In this document: in pieces, positions 8,404 to 17,258 of the stretch
Layout of the letters: each line of letters opens with the position of its first letter
How positions within the stretch are numbered: the first letter of the stretch is position 1
NCBI GenBank assembly: GCA_018242505.1
Contig: JAFEBU010000066.1
Location: forward strand, 1-48,956
DNA length: 48,956 nt
Source: Pseudomonadota bacterium
Lineage (GTDB): Bacteria; Pseudomonadota; Alphaproteobacteria; Reyranellales; Reyranellaceae
Direction: 5' to 3'
Position numbers and translations under genes: made by a program
Notes under the pieces: model-generated
The model's input: the letters and a program-made list of their open reading frames with translations, nothing else
Told to the model about the DNA's origin: nothing
Databases searched by the model: none

Positions 8404-9141
8404 ATGGAAAGTCCCCACAAGATCGTCTCTGCCGACGAATGGCTCGCCGCCCGTCGTGCCCTCCTCACCGAGGAGAAGGCGCTGCTGAAGGCATACGATG
8501 CGCTTGCCACCAAACGCCGCGCACTGCCCTGGGTCAAGGTCGAGAAGCGCTACGAGTTCGACGGACCGGACGGCCGCGAGACTCTCGCCGATCTGTTTGC
8601 CGGCCGCAGCCAGCTTATCGTCAATCACTTCATGCTAGGACCGGATTGGGAGGAAGGCTGCGTCGGCTGCTCGTTCGGCGCCGACCAGTTCGACGGCCAA
8701 CTCGTGCACCTGATCAACCACGACGTCATGCTGGTCGCCGTCTCGCGCGCACCGCTTACCAAGATCCGGGCCTTCCAGAAGCGCATGGGCTGGCACTTCA
8801 AATGGGTGTCGTCGTTCGGCAGCGACTTCAATTTCGACTATCAAGTCTCCTTCACCGAGGAAGATCGTACCCGTGACAGGGCTTTCTACAACTTCGAATC
8901 GGGTCGCTACATGAGCGACGAGATGCCGGGCTTCAGTGTTTTCTGCAAGGACGGATCCGGCCAAGTCTTTCACACCTATAGCGTTTTTGCCCGAGGCACC
9001 GACCAGCTCGGCAGCACCTACAGCTTCCTCGATCTGACGCCCAAGGGCCGCAATGAGCCGCCGGGCGGCAATCTGACGGCATGGGTCCGCCACCACGACA
9101 ATTACGATCAGGCAATGGAAAATTCCTGCTGCCACCGCTGA
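8404..9141 (+). CDS. DUF899 family thioredoxin-like protein
   Basis: The 245-residue product matches DUF899, a thioredoxin-fold family. It has the opening KIVSADEWLAARRALLTEEKAL, an FDGPDGRETLADLFAGRSQLIV strand block, and GCVGCS carrying a CxxC pair (Cys86, Cys89) at the peroxiredoxin-like active-site position. Late blocks are VFHTYSVFARGTDQL and the terminal HHDNY. An AhpC-like redox function is plausible but unproven for the family. The ATG has AAGGAGAG about five bases upstream, and the gene begins 12 bases after the transglutaminase-like gene. Confidence 0.85.
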   Translation: MESPHKIVSADEWLAARRALLTEEKALLKAYDALATKRRALPWVKVEKRYEFDGPDGRETLADLFAGRSQLIVNHFMLGPDWEEGCVGCSFGADQFDGQLVHLINHDVMLVAVSRAPLTKIRAFQKRMGWHFKWVSSFGSDFNFDYQVSFTEEDRTRDRAFYNFESGRYMSDEMPGFSVFCKDGSGQVFHTYSVFARGTDQLGSTYSFLDLTPKGRNEPPGGNLTAWVRHHDNYDQAMENSCCHR

Positions 9142-9181
9142 GCGGGATGGGTGTAAGCTTGAGCCCGTAGAGGAGGAACCC

Positions 9182-9634
9182 ATGCCCGCACTCTCGCTCG
9201 ACCATTGGAATGTCTATTGCAAGGACCTCGACGCCACGGTGCGCTTCTATGAACGCTACGTGGGTCTGCGCAACGGCGATCGGCCGCCGTTCCCGTTTCC
9301 CGGTGCCTGGCTCTATGCCGGCGACAAGGCGGTCCTTCATCTGGTATCCGAGACCGGCCGCACAGACCATGGCGGCGGCGCCATCGATCATGTCGCGATC
9401 AACTGTTCTGACATTCGCGGCACGCTCGACACGATCAAGAAGGACAACGTGCCGTTCGAGGTCCGCAAGGTGCCCCAGCGGCCACTGCAGCAGGTCTTCG
9501 TGCACGATCCGGACGGTGTGATGATCGAACTCAACTTCTGGCACGAGGACGACGTGGCCGAACTCGAGGGCTTCGATCCCATGACCAACCGGGCCGGTGC
9601 CCGAAAGGAAAAGGGACTGGCGACGGCCAAGTAG
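9182..9634 (+). CDS. VOC (glyoxalase/bleomycin-resistance/dioxygenase) family protein
   Basis: The 150-residue protein is a two-module VOC domain. LDHWNVYCKDLDATVRFYERYVGL carries the first metal-ligand His, AIDHVAINC the second-half His, and DPDGVMIELNFW the Glu ligand. Such proteins bind a divalent metal and act as glyoxalases, isomerases, dioxygenases or resistance proteins; the substrate is not predictable. GAGGAGG lies directly upstream (about 9170-9176), a strong ribosome-binding site. It is the last gene of the ArsR-led run, 40 bases after DUF899, and is followed by a convergent cyclase gene. Confidence 0.87.
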   Translation: MPALSLDHWNVYCKDLDATVRFYERYVGLRNGDRPPFPFPGAWLYAGDKAVLHLVSETGRTDHGGGAIDHVAINCSDIRGTLDTIKKDNVPFEVRKVPQRPLQQVFVHDPDGVMIELNFWHEDDVAELEGFDPMTNRAGARKEKGLATAK

Positions 9635-9680
9635 CGGAAGTCATGGGGCTGCGAACCGACGCTCGCGGCCCCCAACATCC

Positions 9681-11015
9681 TCACGCTACTTTCCAGACAT
9701 TGACCGGCTCGCCATAGCCGCGGATTGCCATCGGTCCGAGGTCGACGCCACCTTCCGGCCGCACGAGCCCATGGAGGGCATCTGAAACGAGCAGCCGGGC
9801 TCCGGTATCCTTGGTGAGTTGCTCAAGACGTGCGGCGAGGTTCACGGTGTCCCCGATCACCGTATATTCCTTGCGTTGCGCGGAGCCGACGGTGCCCGTG
9901 ACGGCCTCGCCGGCGTGGATGCCGATGCCGACACGCAGCGCCTGGGCCGGCCGGTCACGGTTCCAATTGTCGACTGCCTCCAGCATGTCGCGGCCTGCCG
10001 CCAGTGCGTGAGCCGCCGCCTTCGGATCGGCAAGCGGAGCGCCGAACAGGGCGAGGAAGCCGTCGCCCAGAAACTTGTTCACGATGCCGCCGTGACGATC
10101 GACGATCTCCACCATGCCGGCGAAGAAATCGTTCAGCAGCGACACCGTCTCGCTGGCGGATCGAGTCCGACTCATCGCGGTGAAGCCGCGGATGTCGAGG
10201 AACAGCACGCAGACGGGACGGATCTCGCTCGGCGGGTCGGCCTGGGTCGCGAGCAGGCGATCGACCACGGCGGGCGAGACGTGCTGGCCGAACAGATTGG
10301 TCACCCGATCGCGGGCGGCGCCGGCTGCGACCGAATTCTCGAACTGCCGACGCAGACTCAGCGCCACGATGCCGGCGACGACACCGGCCAACAACAACAC
10401 AACGCTGCGGCTGAGATGATAGTAGACTGTCCCGTTGGCGTGGCTCGCCGTCGCAGCGAGCGGCAGCAACCAGAGGGCGAGCGCCAATTGCTCGACGGCC
10501 GCAACGGCGCCTGTCCAGAGAGACAACCAGAAATCGAGGCGCAAGGTCGATAGCACGATGAAGAGGAAATAGAGGAGCGGCGGCCAGAAGCCGAACACGA
10601 GTTGCGGCTCCATGTAATGCGACAGCACGAGGATCACGACGCCTGGCAGGCTCGTCTCGACCAAAGCGTTGGCGAAACGCGCCGGGCGGGGAAAGTCGAG
10701 ATCCTTCGCGATCCGCCAACGCATCAGGCCGAGCGCCGCCACCTCAATCGCAATGAAGGAGCCGAAACCCACGATCGGCACCCATGGCGAGATCCCTTGC
10801 GGAAACAGCTGCCGGCTGAAGCCGGGAAAGAACCCGAGGAGCAGGAGGACCGTCACCAGAAGAAGTGTCAGCACGATCGCGAGCGTACGCATGCGTTGCT
10901 GCTCGCTGCGCAGGATCTCGCGCCTGAGCGCCTGGGTATAGGCGTCGGTTGTTGCTTTGGCCATCTCGGACACAACGCTAACCACTGCGACACGTGCCGT
11001 CGAGACGGCCAACAC
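9681..11015 (-). CDS. Membrane-anchored class III adenylate/guanylate cyclase
   Basis: The 444-residue protein has an N-terminal membrane region with about six hydrophobic segments (roughly residues 45-230) and a C-terminal class III cyclase domain. The catalytic domain shows FLDIRGF (first metal Asp), KFLGDGFLALFG (second metal Asp), a GIGIHAGEAVTG block and YTVIGDTVNLAARLE. It should make cAMP or cGMP at the inner face of the membrane. The chosen GTG start at 11015 has GGGAGG nine bases upstream; an ATG at 10964 (Met-Ala-Lys-Ala-Thr) is an equally serious alternative without a clear ribosome-binding site. No cyclic-nucleotide-binding protein is in the window. Confidence 0.88.
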   Translation of the reverse strand: MLAVSTARVAVVSVVSEMAKATTDAYTQALRREILRSEQQRMRTLAIVLTLLLVTVLLLLGFFPGFSRQLFPQGISPWVPIVGFGSFIAIEVAALGLMRWRIAKDLDFPRPARFANALVETSLPGVVILVLSHYMEPQLVFGFWPPLLYFLFIVLSTLRLDFWLSLWTGAVAAVEQLALALWLLPLAATASHANGTVYYHLSRSVVLLLAGVVAGIVALSLRRQFENSVAAGAARDRVTNLFGQHVSPAVVDRLLATQADPPSEIRPVCVLFLDIRGFTAMSRTRSASETVSLLNDFFAGMVEIVDRHGGIVNKFLGDGFLALFGAPLADPKAAAHALAAGRDMLEAVDNWNRDRPAQALRVGIGIHAGEAVTGTVGSAQRKEYTVIGDTVNLAARLEQLTKDTGARLLVSDALHGLVRPEGGVDLGPMAIRGYGEPVNVWKVA

Positions 11016-11053
11016 CCCTGCACGCCTCCCGGGACTCGTGCTAGGACAGGATC

Positions 11054-12118
11054 ATGCGGATAAAGGAGATCGTGCGTGACCTGCAGGGTCGGGTCGCCCA
11101 GACGGCGCTGCGCATGCCGATCTCCTGGGTCCATATCGCCGCTGGTCCACCGATCGTCGTCGACGGCCGGACGCTCGACAGCCGCACGCAGTGGTTCCTC
11201 CGCCTCCTCGCGCACAGCGGCCAACAGCCGCTGTGCGCGCTGGGTGTGGCCCAGTCGCGTCGCGAGTTCGACATGTTCATGACCGTGATGAGCGGCCGGC
11301 CGCTGCCGGTGGGCGCGATCATCGATCGCACCATTGCCGGACCCGCCGGCCGCCTGCGTGTGCGGCTCTATCGCCCAGCGGGTGCAGGAGCAGGCGCGCA
11401 GCTCCCCACGATCCTGTTCTTCCATGGCGGCGGCTTTGTGATCGGGAGCCTCGAAGGCTACGATCTTCCCTGCCGTTACTTCTGCGCTCGCACGGGCTGC
11501 GCCGTCGTCGCAGTCGACTATCGCCTGGCGCCGGAACACAAATTTCCGGCGGCGATCGAGGATGGTGTCGCCGCGTTCCGCTGGCTTGCCACCGACGGGC
11601 ATACGCTGGGGATCGATCCGGCGCGCATTGTGGTGGCGGGCGATTCGGCGGGCGGCACAGTCGCGGCCGTGGTTGCCCAGGAGACGCGCAGCGACGCCGT
11701 GGCACCCTGCCTGCAATGGCTGATTTACCCGGCGACCGACCTCAGCGAGCAAAGGCCGTCGCATGAAAGCTGCGGCGAGGGCTTCCTGCTGACACGTCCC
11801 GATATGGAATGGTTCCGCGAACAGTATCTCGATGGACTTGCACAGGCCGCCGATCCTCGGGTATCGCCATTGCGTGCAGCCGACCTGTCAGGCCTTCCTC
11901 CGGCACTGGTTTTCACGGCGGGCTTCGATCCATTGCGCGATGAAGGCCAGGCCTACGTCGCGCGACTGGCGGAATCGGGCGTGAAGACCGTGCATCGCGA
12001 GTTCGATTCGCTCATCCATGGGTTCGTCTGCATGCGCGGGGCCTTGCCGGCGGCGGCGCGAGCCATGGACGACATGGTCGTCGGACTCCGTCACGAACTG
12101 ACACGGTTGGGACATTGA
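11054..12118 (+). CDS. Alpha/beta hydrolase of the hormone-sensitive-lipase family
   Basis: The 354-residue protein carries HGGG at residues 124-127, the nucleophile Ser198 in GDSAGG, the YRLAPEHKFPAAIEDG block, an acid in FDPLRDEG and a His in SLIHGF. The domain is preceded by about 90 residues without HSL motifs, making it longer than the window's other HSL hydrolase (295 residues). It should be a cytoplasmic carboxylesterase of unknown substrate. A TAGGAC hexamer sits 12 bases before the ATG, suggesting a very short leader. It is divergent from the cyclase and is followed after two bases by a TetR gene that may control it. Confidence 0.88.
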   Translation: MRIKEIVRDLQGRVAQTALRMPISWVHIAAGPPIVVDGRTLDSRTQWFLRLLAHSGQQPLCALGVAQSRREFDMFMTVMSGRPLPVGAIIDRTIAGPAGRLRVRLYRPAGAGAGAQLPTILFFHGGGFVIGSLEGYDLPCRYFCARTGCAVVAVDYRLAPEHKFPAAIEDGVAAFRWLATDGHTLGIDPARIVVAGDSAGGTVAAVVAQETRSDAVAPCLQWLIYPATDLSEQRPSHESCGEGFLLTRPDMEWFREQYLDGLAQAADPRVSPLRAADLSGLPPALVFTAGFDPLRDEGQAYVARLAESGVKTVHREFDSLIHGFVCMRGALPAAARAMDDMVVGLRHELTRLGH

Positions 12119-12120
12119 CC

Positions 12121-12765
12121 ATGGAGAACCAGACGGCGACCACACCGCCGGTGCGCGAGAGATCCGGCCGACGCGAGCAGAACAAGGCGGAGAATCGCGC
12201 AGCGCTTCTCAAGGCGGCGCGCTCGGTCTTTGCCGAGATCGGCTTCGGCGCCGCCGGAGTTCGCGATATCGTGCGACGCACCGACCTCGCCTCCGGCACG
12301 TTCTACAACTACTTCAAGGACAAGGAGGAGATCTTCGAGGCCGTCATTGCCGAGATGACCACGGAACTCCTCCGGCGCCATCGCGAGAGTCGGGCCAAGG
12401 CACGCACCACCGAGGAATTCCTGCGCGGCCATATCTCCGTCTACATCAAGTTCGTGGCCGAAGACCCGGAAATCCTGGCGTTTGGCCGCCAGAACATCAC
12501 CCCGATCCGCATGGTCATGGAAAAACCCGACGTGCAGGTCCTGTCGCGCCAACTGCTCGACGACGCACGGCAAGCCATCGCCAATGGCATCCTGCCCGAC
12601 GTCGATCTCGGCTATCTCGCCGCAGCATTGTCGGGCGTGGTGTTCGAGGTCTCGGTGGCGATGGTGGCACGCGATCCCGTCGACCCCGCCGAGGCGATCG
12701 AATTTGCAACCAGGCTCATGATCGGAGGCCTCGACAACCTGCCGAGGCGCTGTCCCGGTTCCTGA
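12121..12765 (+). CDS. TetR/AcrR-family transcriptional regulator
   Basis: The 214-residue product has an N-terminal TetR helix-turn-helix: AALLKAARSVFAEIGFGAAGVRDIVRRTDLASGTFYNYFKDKEEIFEAV, spanning roughly residues 30-80. A divergent helical ligand domain follows. The first 20 residues are polar and rich in Arg and Glu. The start ATG lies two bases after the hydrolase stop, so the two genes form a transcription unit and the hydrolase is the likely target. The inducer is unknown. Confidence 0.88.
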   Translation: MENQTATTPPVRERSGRREQNKAENRAALLKAARSVFAEIGFGAAGVRDIVRRTDLASGTFYNYFKDKEEIFEAVIAEMTTELLRRHRESRAKARTTEEFLRGHISVYIKFVAEDPEILAFGRQNITPIRMVMEKPDVQVLSRQLLDDARQAIANGILPDVDLGYLAAALSGVVFEVSVAMVARDPVDPAEAIEFATRLMIGGLDNLPRRCPGS

Positions 12766-12775
12766 TGCTTGCCGG

Positions 12776-13648
12776 CTACGCCCCTTTCACGACGGGGTTG
12801 CGCAGCACACCGATCTTCTCGATCTCGACCTCGCAAACGTCGCCGGGCTTCAACCAGGGCTGCGGATTGCGCGCCATCGCGACGCCCGAGGGCGTACCAG
12901 TGATGATGATATCGCCGGGATCGAGCGTCATGACCTTCGACAGCTCATGCACCAGGGTCGGCACGTCGAAGATCAGGTCGTCGGTGTTGCTGTCCTGCAT
13001 CACCTTGCCGTTGACACGGGTCATGATGCGCAACGGCGCACCACCCGGCGGCAACTCGTCGGGCGTCACGATATCGGGGCCGAAGCCGCCGGTGCCGTCG
13101 AAATTCTTGCCGAGGGTGAACTGGCCACCCGACTTCCTCTGCCAGTCGCGCACCGAGCCGTCGTTGAAGCAGGCATAGCCGCCGATCACCGACAGCGCTT
13201 TTTCCTTCGGCACATTGCGGCACTTCTTGCCAATCACGATCGTGAGCTCCGCCTCCCAGTCGAGCTGCGGCGAGTGGCTGGGGACCGGCATCTTGCCATT
13301 GTGAGGCGTGAGCGTGTTGTTGAAGCGGCAAAACACCACCGGGTAGGCCGGGATCGGGCTGCCGGTCTCCTCGGCATGCTTGCGGTAGTTGAGGCCGATA
13401 CAGAGGATCTTGCCGGGCGCCGGAATGGGAGGCAGGTATTTGGCGGATTTTTCCGACACAGTCGCGCCAGCCTTGGGCTTGGCGCAGGCTTTCTGGACGG
13501 CCTGTTGGACCTTCTTGCCGCCGGTCAGGATCTCGACCACCGATTTCGGCCCGCGTGGCATCTGCTTGCTGAGATCGACTATCTTGCCGTCGCCCATTTT
13601 GACTCCGACCGCCGGCTTGCCGCCACTCATGATCGTGCAAAGACGCAT
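12776..13648 (-). CDS. Fumarylacetoacetate hydrolase family protein
   Basis: The 290-residue protein has an N-terminal segment of about 80 residues followed by the FAA hydrolase fold. The fold is recognised by LCIGLNYRKHAEETG, DWEAELTIVIGKKC with the metal-binding acid residues, GYACFNDGSVRDWQ, GFGPDIVTPDELPP and ITGTPSGVA. Relatives hydrolyse C-C bonds of acylpyruvates or hydrate and decarboxylate 2-oxo acids in aromatic breakdown; the exact substrate is not predictable. The frame is open to 13816, but ATG 13648 has a GGGGGG-type ribosome-binding site and starts the family alignment (Met-Arg-Leu-Cys). It is convergent with the TetR gene. Confidence 0.88.
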   Translation of the reverse strand: MRLCTIMSGGKPAVGVKMGDGKIVDLSKQMPRGPKSVVEILTGGKKVQQAVQKACAKPKAGATVSEKSAKYLPPIPAPGKILCIGLNYRKHAEETGSPIPAYPVVFCRFNNTLTPHNGKMPVPSHSPQLDWEAELTIVIGKKCRNVPKEKALSVIGGYACFNDGSVRDWQRKSGGQFTLGKNFDGTGGFGPDIVTPDELPPGGAPLRIMTRVNGKVMQDSNTDDLIFDVPTLVHELSKVMTLDPGDIIITGTPSGVAMARNPQPWLKPGDVCEVEIEKIGVLRNPVVKGA

Positions 13649-13749
13649 TTGTTCCCCCCTCGATGGATCATCCGATTTCAAAATGGGACGTAAACTCCTC
13701 CGTCCAGACCATGCGGTCAAGCCGGACACGATTCTGCTAGGCTCGGACC

Positions 13750-14376
13750 ATGCGTGGTCTCGTTTTCCTGGCGGTCCTGATGGCGCCGCCGCCCGCCTTC
13801 GCCCAGCTCGTGGCACCGCTCACGACGTCGGACGGCCGCATCGCCTGCACCCAGGGCGAAACCGGCATCGGCCGCCCACCCGCCTGGAAAGCCGTTGCCG
13901 ATCCCGAGGCGCTGGGCGGCTGGGCCCTGGTCGAGACGGCAGGTGACACCACCGACCTCCATTTTCCGCTCTGCATCTCCGAACAGACCGTGGCACTCGA
14001 CGTCGATGCAACGCTGCGCTTCAAGCCGCTCTCGGGTACGGTGGCTCGCAGTGCCGGAATCGTGCTGCGCGCGCAGAATGCGACCGACTACTACGTGGTC
14101 GCAGCCAATGCGCTGGACGGCTCGGTCCGGCTTTATCGCATGCAAGGCGGCCGTCGCGCCCAGATCGCCGCCAAGGAAACGCCCATCGCCAGCGACCGCT
14201 GGCACAAGCTCCGGGTTATCCTCGCCGGCTCCAAGTTCCAGGTCTCACTCGATAACATCGAGCTCTTCACGGCCAACGATCGAAGCCTGCCGGTGCCGGG
14301 AACCATCGGAGTCTGGAGCCAGTCCGACAGCGTCACTCGGTTCGGTTCGCTCGTCGTGGCGCCGCCGTCGCCATGA
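13750..14376 (+). CDS. Secreted concanavalin-like (DUF1080/LamG-type) protein
   Basis: The 208-residue product has a Sec signal peptide (MRGLVFLAVLMAPPPAFA, cleavage before Gln). The mature part resembles a concanavalin-like jelly-roll: the LRFKPLSGTVARSAGIVLRAQNATDYYVV strands, then RWHKLRVILAGSKFQVSLD and GTIGVWSQSDSVTRFG, as in 3-keto-disaccharide hydrolase/DUF1080 domains. It could bind or cleave a glycan in the periplasm, but no catalytic residues can be assigned. A TAGGCT box begins 12 bases before the ATG as part of TGCTAGGCT, so transcription may start at the start codon. It is divergent from the FAA hydrolase gene. Confidence 0.7.
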   Translation: MRGLVFLAVLMAPPPAFAQLVAPLTTSDGRIACTQGETGIGRPPAWKAVADPEALGGWALVETAGDTTDLHFPLCISEQTVALDVDATLRFKPLSGTVARSAGIVLRAQNATDYYVVAANALDGSVRLYRMQGGRRAQIAAKETPIASDRWHKLRVILAGSKFQVSLDNIELFTANDRSLPVPGTIGVWSQSDSVTRFGSLVVAPPSP

Positions 14377-14382
14377 GCCGCC

Positions 14383-15012
14383 TCACCGCAGCATGAAGCT
14401 GAGCTTGATCGCAACGATCAGACCGTTCACGGCGATACTGGCGAGGATCAGGCCGAAAACACGGCTGACGATCTCGACGCCCGACCGTCCGAGCAGGCGG
14501 AAGATCATGCCGGAAACGGCGAACAGGGCGAAGAAACAGACGAGGCAGAGCGCCAGCACGCCGGTCGTCGATACCTGCTCGGCGAAGGTTCGGACGCTAT
14601 TGTCGGTGAGTAGGACGACGGTAAGTATGGCGCCCGCACCGGCAATGCCTGGAATAGCGAGCGGATAGATCGCGCGTTCCAGCAGAGTGGCGTCAGAGGC
14701 GACTTCGCGAACCTCCTTCACCACCTTGCCCAGCACCATGTTGATGCCGAACAGTAACAGGATGAGCGACCCCGCGAGTTGGAACGCCGGCCTCGGGATC
14801 TTGAGTGCGTCGAGCAGAAATTGCCCACCGGAGATGAAGAACAGCAACACCAGGAACGCGATCGTAAGCGCATAGGCGGCGACGATGAGCGAATGCCGGC
14901 GGCTGAGACCTGCGGTGACGAAGAGGAAGATCGGCACCGTGGCCACGGGATCCAGGATGACGAAAAGCGTTACGAATTCGTAGATGAACCTGCTGTCGAA
15001 TGTCGTCGGCAC
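14383..15012 (-). CDS. MarC family integral membrane protein
   Basis: The 209-residue protein has six hydrophobic segments and the MarC pattern: FVTLFVILDPVATVPIFLFVTAGLS near the N-terminus, then a LLLFGINMVLGKV helix, AIYPLAIPGIAGAGAILTVVLL and a C-terminal GLILASIAVNGLIVAIKL. MarC proteins sit in the inner membrane and were once linked to multiple antibiotic resistance; that link was later withdrawn and the function is unknown. The start is a GTG with GGGGGAGG upstream. It is convergent with the small secreted protein gene, only six bases away. Confidence 0.9.
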   Translation of the reverse strand: MPTTFDSRFIYEFVTLFVILDPVATVPIFLFVTAGLSRRHSLIVAAYALTIAFLVLLFFISGGQFLLDALKIPRPAFQLAGSLILLLFGINMVLGKVVKEVREVASDATLLERAIYPLAIPGIAGAGAILTVVLLTDNSVRTFAEQVSTTGVLALCLVCFFALFAVSGMIFRLLGRSGVEIVSRVFGLILASIAVNGLIVAIKLSFMLR

Positions 15013-15037
15013 CTCGTGTCCTCCCCCGTACCTTAGG

Positions 15038-15850
15038 TCAGCAAGACGTTCGCTGTTGTCGCGCAGCGATCACCGCTTCGGCAAGTTCGACGAAGCCCGC
15101 GCCCGAGCGCGCCGACGTCACCCAGCGCGGCAGATTGGGCATGGCATCGGCGAAGTCGCATACATTTGCTACGCCGACCGCGTTGGGAAAGAAGCCGAAC
15201 ATCGGCGAGTCGTTGGGCGAATCCCCGGAAAAGGCATATCGCTCCGCCTCGCGCGCGAGATCGACACCGAACAATTCCGCCATCATGGCCTTGGTGGTGG
15301 TGAGCTTGTCGTAGTCACCGAACCAGCCATTGACGTGGATCGAGCTCACCTTGGCATGTGCACCGTGCTTCTCGAAGATCGAGACGATGCGCTCGACGTC
15401 CCCGGGCGGCAGCGCCGGCACATCCTCGCAAAAGTCGATCGCGAGGTCGGCCAGGCGATAGGGCTGGTCCGAGGCTATGCCGGCGCCGGGGACCGAGCGA
15501 AGGACTTCCGAGCGGACCGCCTCAAGCCGGCGCTTGCCGTCGGCGCGCTCGGCCTCTGACTGGATGAAGCGCGTCCTGAGCTTCCCGGCCTTGGCGTCAT
15601 GCCACATCCAGAAGGCGCCATTCTCGCCGACCACCGCATCGACCGGCCAGAAGCGGGCGATGTGGTCGCACCAGCCGGCTGGCCGGCCGGTCACCGGGAC
15701 GACGAGCAATCCCGCCTTCTTGAGCGCACCCAGGGCGGCATAGGCCTCCGCCGTCAGTTGACCATGGGTCGACATGGTTTCGTCGATATCGGTGAAAATG
15801 CCACGGATGGCGACCAGGATGGCCCGCGGACAGGAAGCAAGAGGAGTCAT
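15038..15850 (-). CDS. HAD-superfamily hydrolase, IIB-like (sugar-phosphatase type)
   Basis: The protein (270 residues from this start) has HAD motif I as FTDIDETMS (Asp21 and Asp23) and motif II as VTGRP. A C2-type cap region carries GENGAFWMW. The late block FSGDSPNDSPMFGFFPNAVGVAN gives the motif IV acids. This layout matches sucrose-phosphatase/mannosyl-3-phosphoglycerate-phosphatase relatives. The substrate is not predictable. An alternative ATG at 15868 adds six residues; neither start has a strong ribosome-binding site. It is divergent from purB and separated from it by about 50 bases. Confidence 0.85.
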   Translation of the reverse strand: MTPLASCPRAILVAIRGIFTDIDETMSTHGQLTAEAYAALGALKKAGLLVVPVTGRPAGWCDHIARFWPVDAVVGENGAFWMWHDAKAGKLRTRFIQSEAERADGKRRLEAVRSEVLRSVPGAGIASDQPYRLADLAIDFCEDVPALPPGDVERIVSIFEKHGAHAKVSSIHVNGWFGDYDKLTTTKAMMAELFGVDLAREAERYAFSGDSPNDSPMFGFFPNAVGVANVCDFADAMPNLPRWVTSARSGAGFVELAEAVIAARQQRTSC

Positions 15851-15903
15851 GCGGCCCACTTCTAACATGGCATTGGTGTGGTATCGGCGCTAAAAGCCCG
15901 GCC

Positions 15904-17238
15904 ATGATCCCGCGCTATTCCCGACCGCAGATGGCCGCCATCTGGGCGCCTGCCAATCGCTTCCGCATCTGGTTCGAGATCGAGGCCCATGCCTGTGATG
16001 CCATGGCGGCAGCGGGCGTAATCCCCAAGGCGGCGGCCGAGGCGATCTGGGCTGGCGGCCGGACGGCCATGGAAGCGCTCAAGGCCGATCCAGCCGGCAA
16101 CGTCGAGAAGATCGACGCGATCGAGCGGGTGACCAAGCACGATGTCATCGCCTTCCTCACCTGGCTGGGCGAGTTCATCGGACCCGAGTCCCGCTTCGTC
16201 CACCAGGGCATGACCTCGTCCGACATCCTCGACACGAGCCTTGCCGTCCAGCTCAAGGAAGCCGCCGACCTCCTGATCGAAGACCTGGACAAGCTGTTGG
16301 CTGCCCTCAAGAAACGGGCGCTCGAGCACAAGGACACGCCGACCATCGGGCGCAGCCACGGCATCCACGCCGAGCCGACGACCTTTGGCGTGAAGCTTGC
16401 CGGCCACCATGCCGCCTTCCAGCGCAACCGCGCCCGCCTCGTTGCCGCCCGCGCCGAGGTCGCGACCTGCGCCATCTCGGGCGCGGTCGGCACCTTTGCC
16501 AATGTCGATCCAAAGGTCGAAGAGCATGTTGCCGCGAAGCTCGGCCTTGCCGTCGAGCCGGTCTCGACCCAGGTGATCCCGCGTGACCGGCATGCCGCCT
16601 TCTTCGCCGCCCTCGCCGTCTGTGCCGCCTCGGTCGAGAATCTCGCGACGGAAATCCGCCACCTGCAGCGCACCGAGGTGCGCGAGGCCGAAGAGTTCTT
16701 CTCGCAAGGGCAGAAGGGCAGCTCGGCGATGCCGCACAAGCGCAATCCGGTGTTGACGGAGAACCTGACGGGGCTGGCCCGCATGGTGCGCAGCGCCGTC
16801 GTGCCGGCGCTCGAGAACGTCACGCTATGGCACGAACGCGACATCTCGCACTCGTCGGTCGAACGCTACATCGCGCCCGACGCGACCGTGACCCTGGACT
16901 TCGCACTCGGCCGGCTGAGCAGCGTGGTCGAACAGCTCGTGGTCTATGCCGGGCGCATGAAGGGCAATCTCGATTCGCTGGGTGGCCTCGTGTTCTCGCA
17001 GCGTGTCATGCTGGCGCTGACGCAAAAAGGCATGAGCCGGGAGGAATCCTACACAGCCGTGCAGCGCAATGCGATGGAGGCCTGGCGCGGCAACGCCTCC
17101 TTCCTGGCGCTGTGCCGGGCCGACAAGGATATCCGCGAGTTCCTCTCGGACGACGAGTTGGTGGCGCTGTTCGACATGCGCTACCACACCAAGCATGTCG
17201 ATACGATCTTCAAGCGCGTATTCGGACAGGGCTCCTGA
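15904..17238 (+). CDS. purB: Adenylosuccinate lyase
   Basis: The 444-residue protein is the purine enzyme that releases fumarate from SAICAR (step 8 of IMP synthesis) and from adenylosuccinate (AMP synthesis). The fumarase/aspartase-superfamily signature GSSAMPHKRNP is intact near residue 277, with the TSSDILDT and GRSHGIHAEPT blocks that contribute catalytic residues upstream. The length fits the short bacterial type. It is separated from purC by the zeta-inhibitor gene and a block of unrelated genes. It starts about 50 bases from the divergent HAD gene. Confidence 0.97.
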   Translation: MIPRYSRPQMAAIWAPANRFRIWFEIEAHACDAMAAAGVIPKAAAEAIWAGGRTAMEALKADPAGNVEKIDAIERVTKHDVIAFLTWLGEFIGPESRFVHQGMTSSDILDTSLAVQLKEAADLLIEDLDKLLAALKKRALEHKDTPTIGRSHGIHAEPTTFGVKLAGHHAAFQRNRARLVAARAEVATCAISGAVGTFANVDPKVEEHVAAKLGLAVEPVSTQVIPRDRHAAFFAALAVCAASVENLATEIRHLQRTEVREAEEFFSQGQKGSSAMPHKRNPVLTENLTGLARMVRSAVVPALENVTLWHERDISHSSVERYIAPDATVTLDFALGRLSSVVEQLVVYAGRMKGNLDSLGGLVFSQRVMLALTQKGMSREESYTAVQRNAMEAWRGNASFLALCRADKDIREFLSDDELVALFDMRYHTKHVDTIFKRVFGQGS

Positions 17239-17258
17239 GAGCGCTCCGCCCGGCGAAG

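Noticed and set aside
13649..13816. Extended N-terminus of the FAA hydrolase frame
   Set aside because: It is Arg/Pro-rich, overlaps the divergent secreted-protein gene, and the internal ATG has a strong ribosome-binding site.
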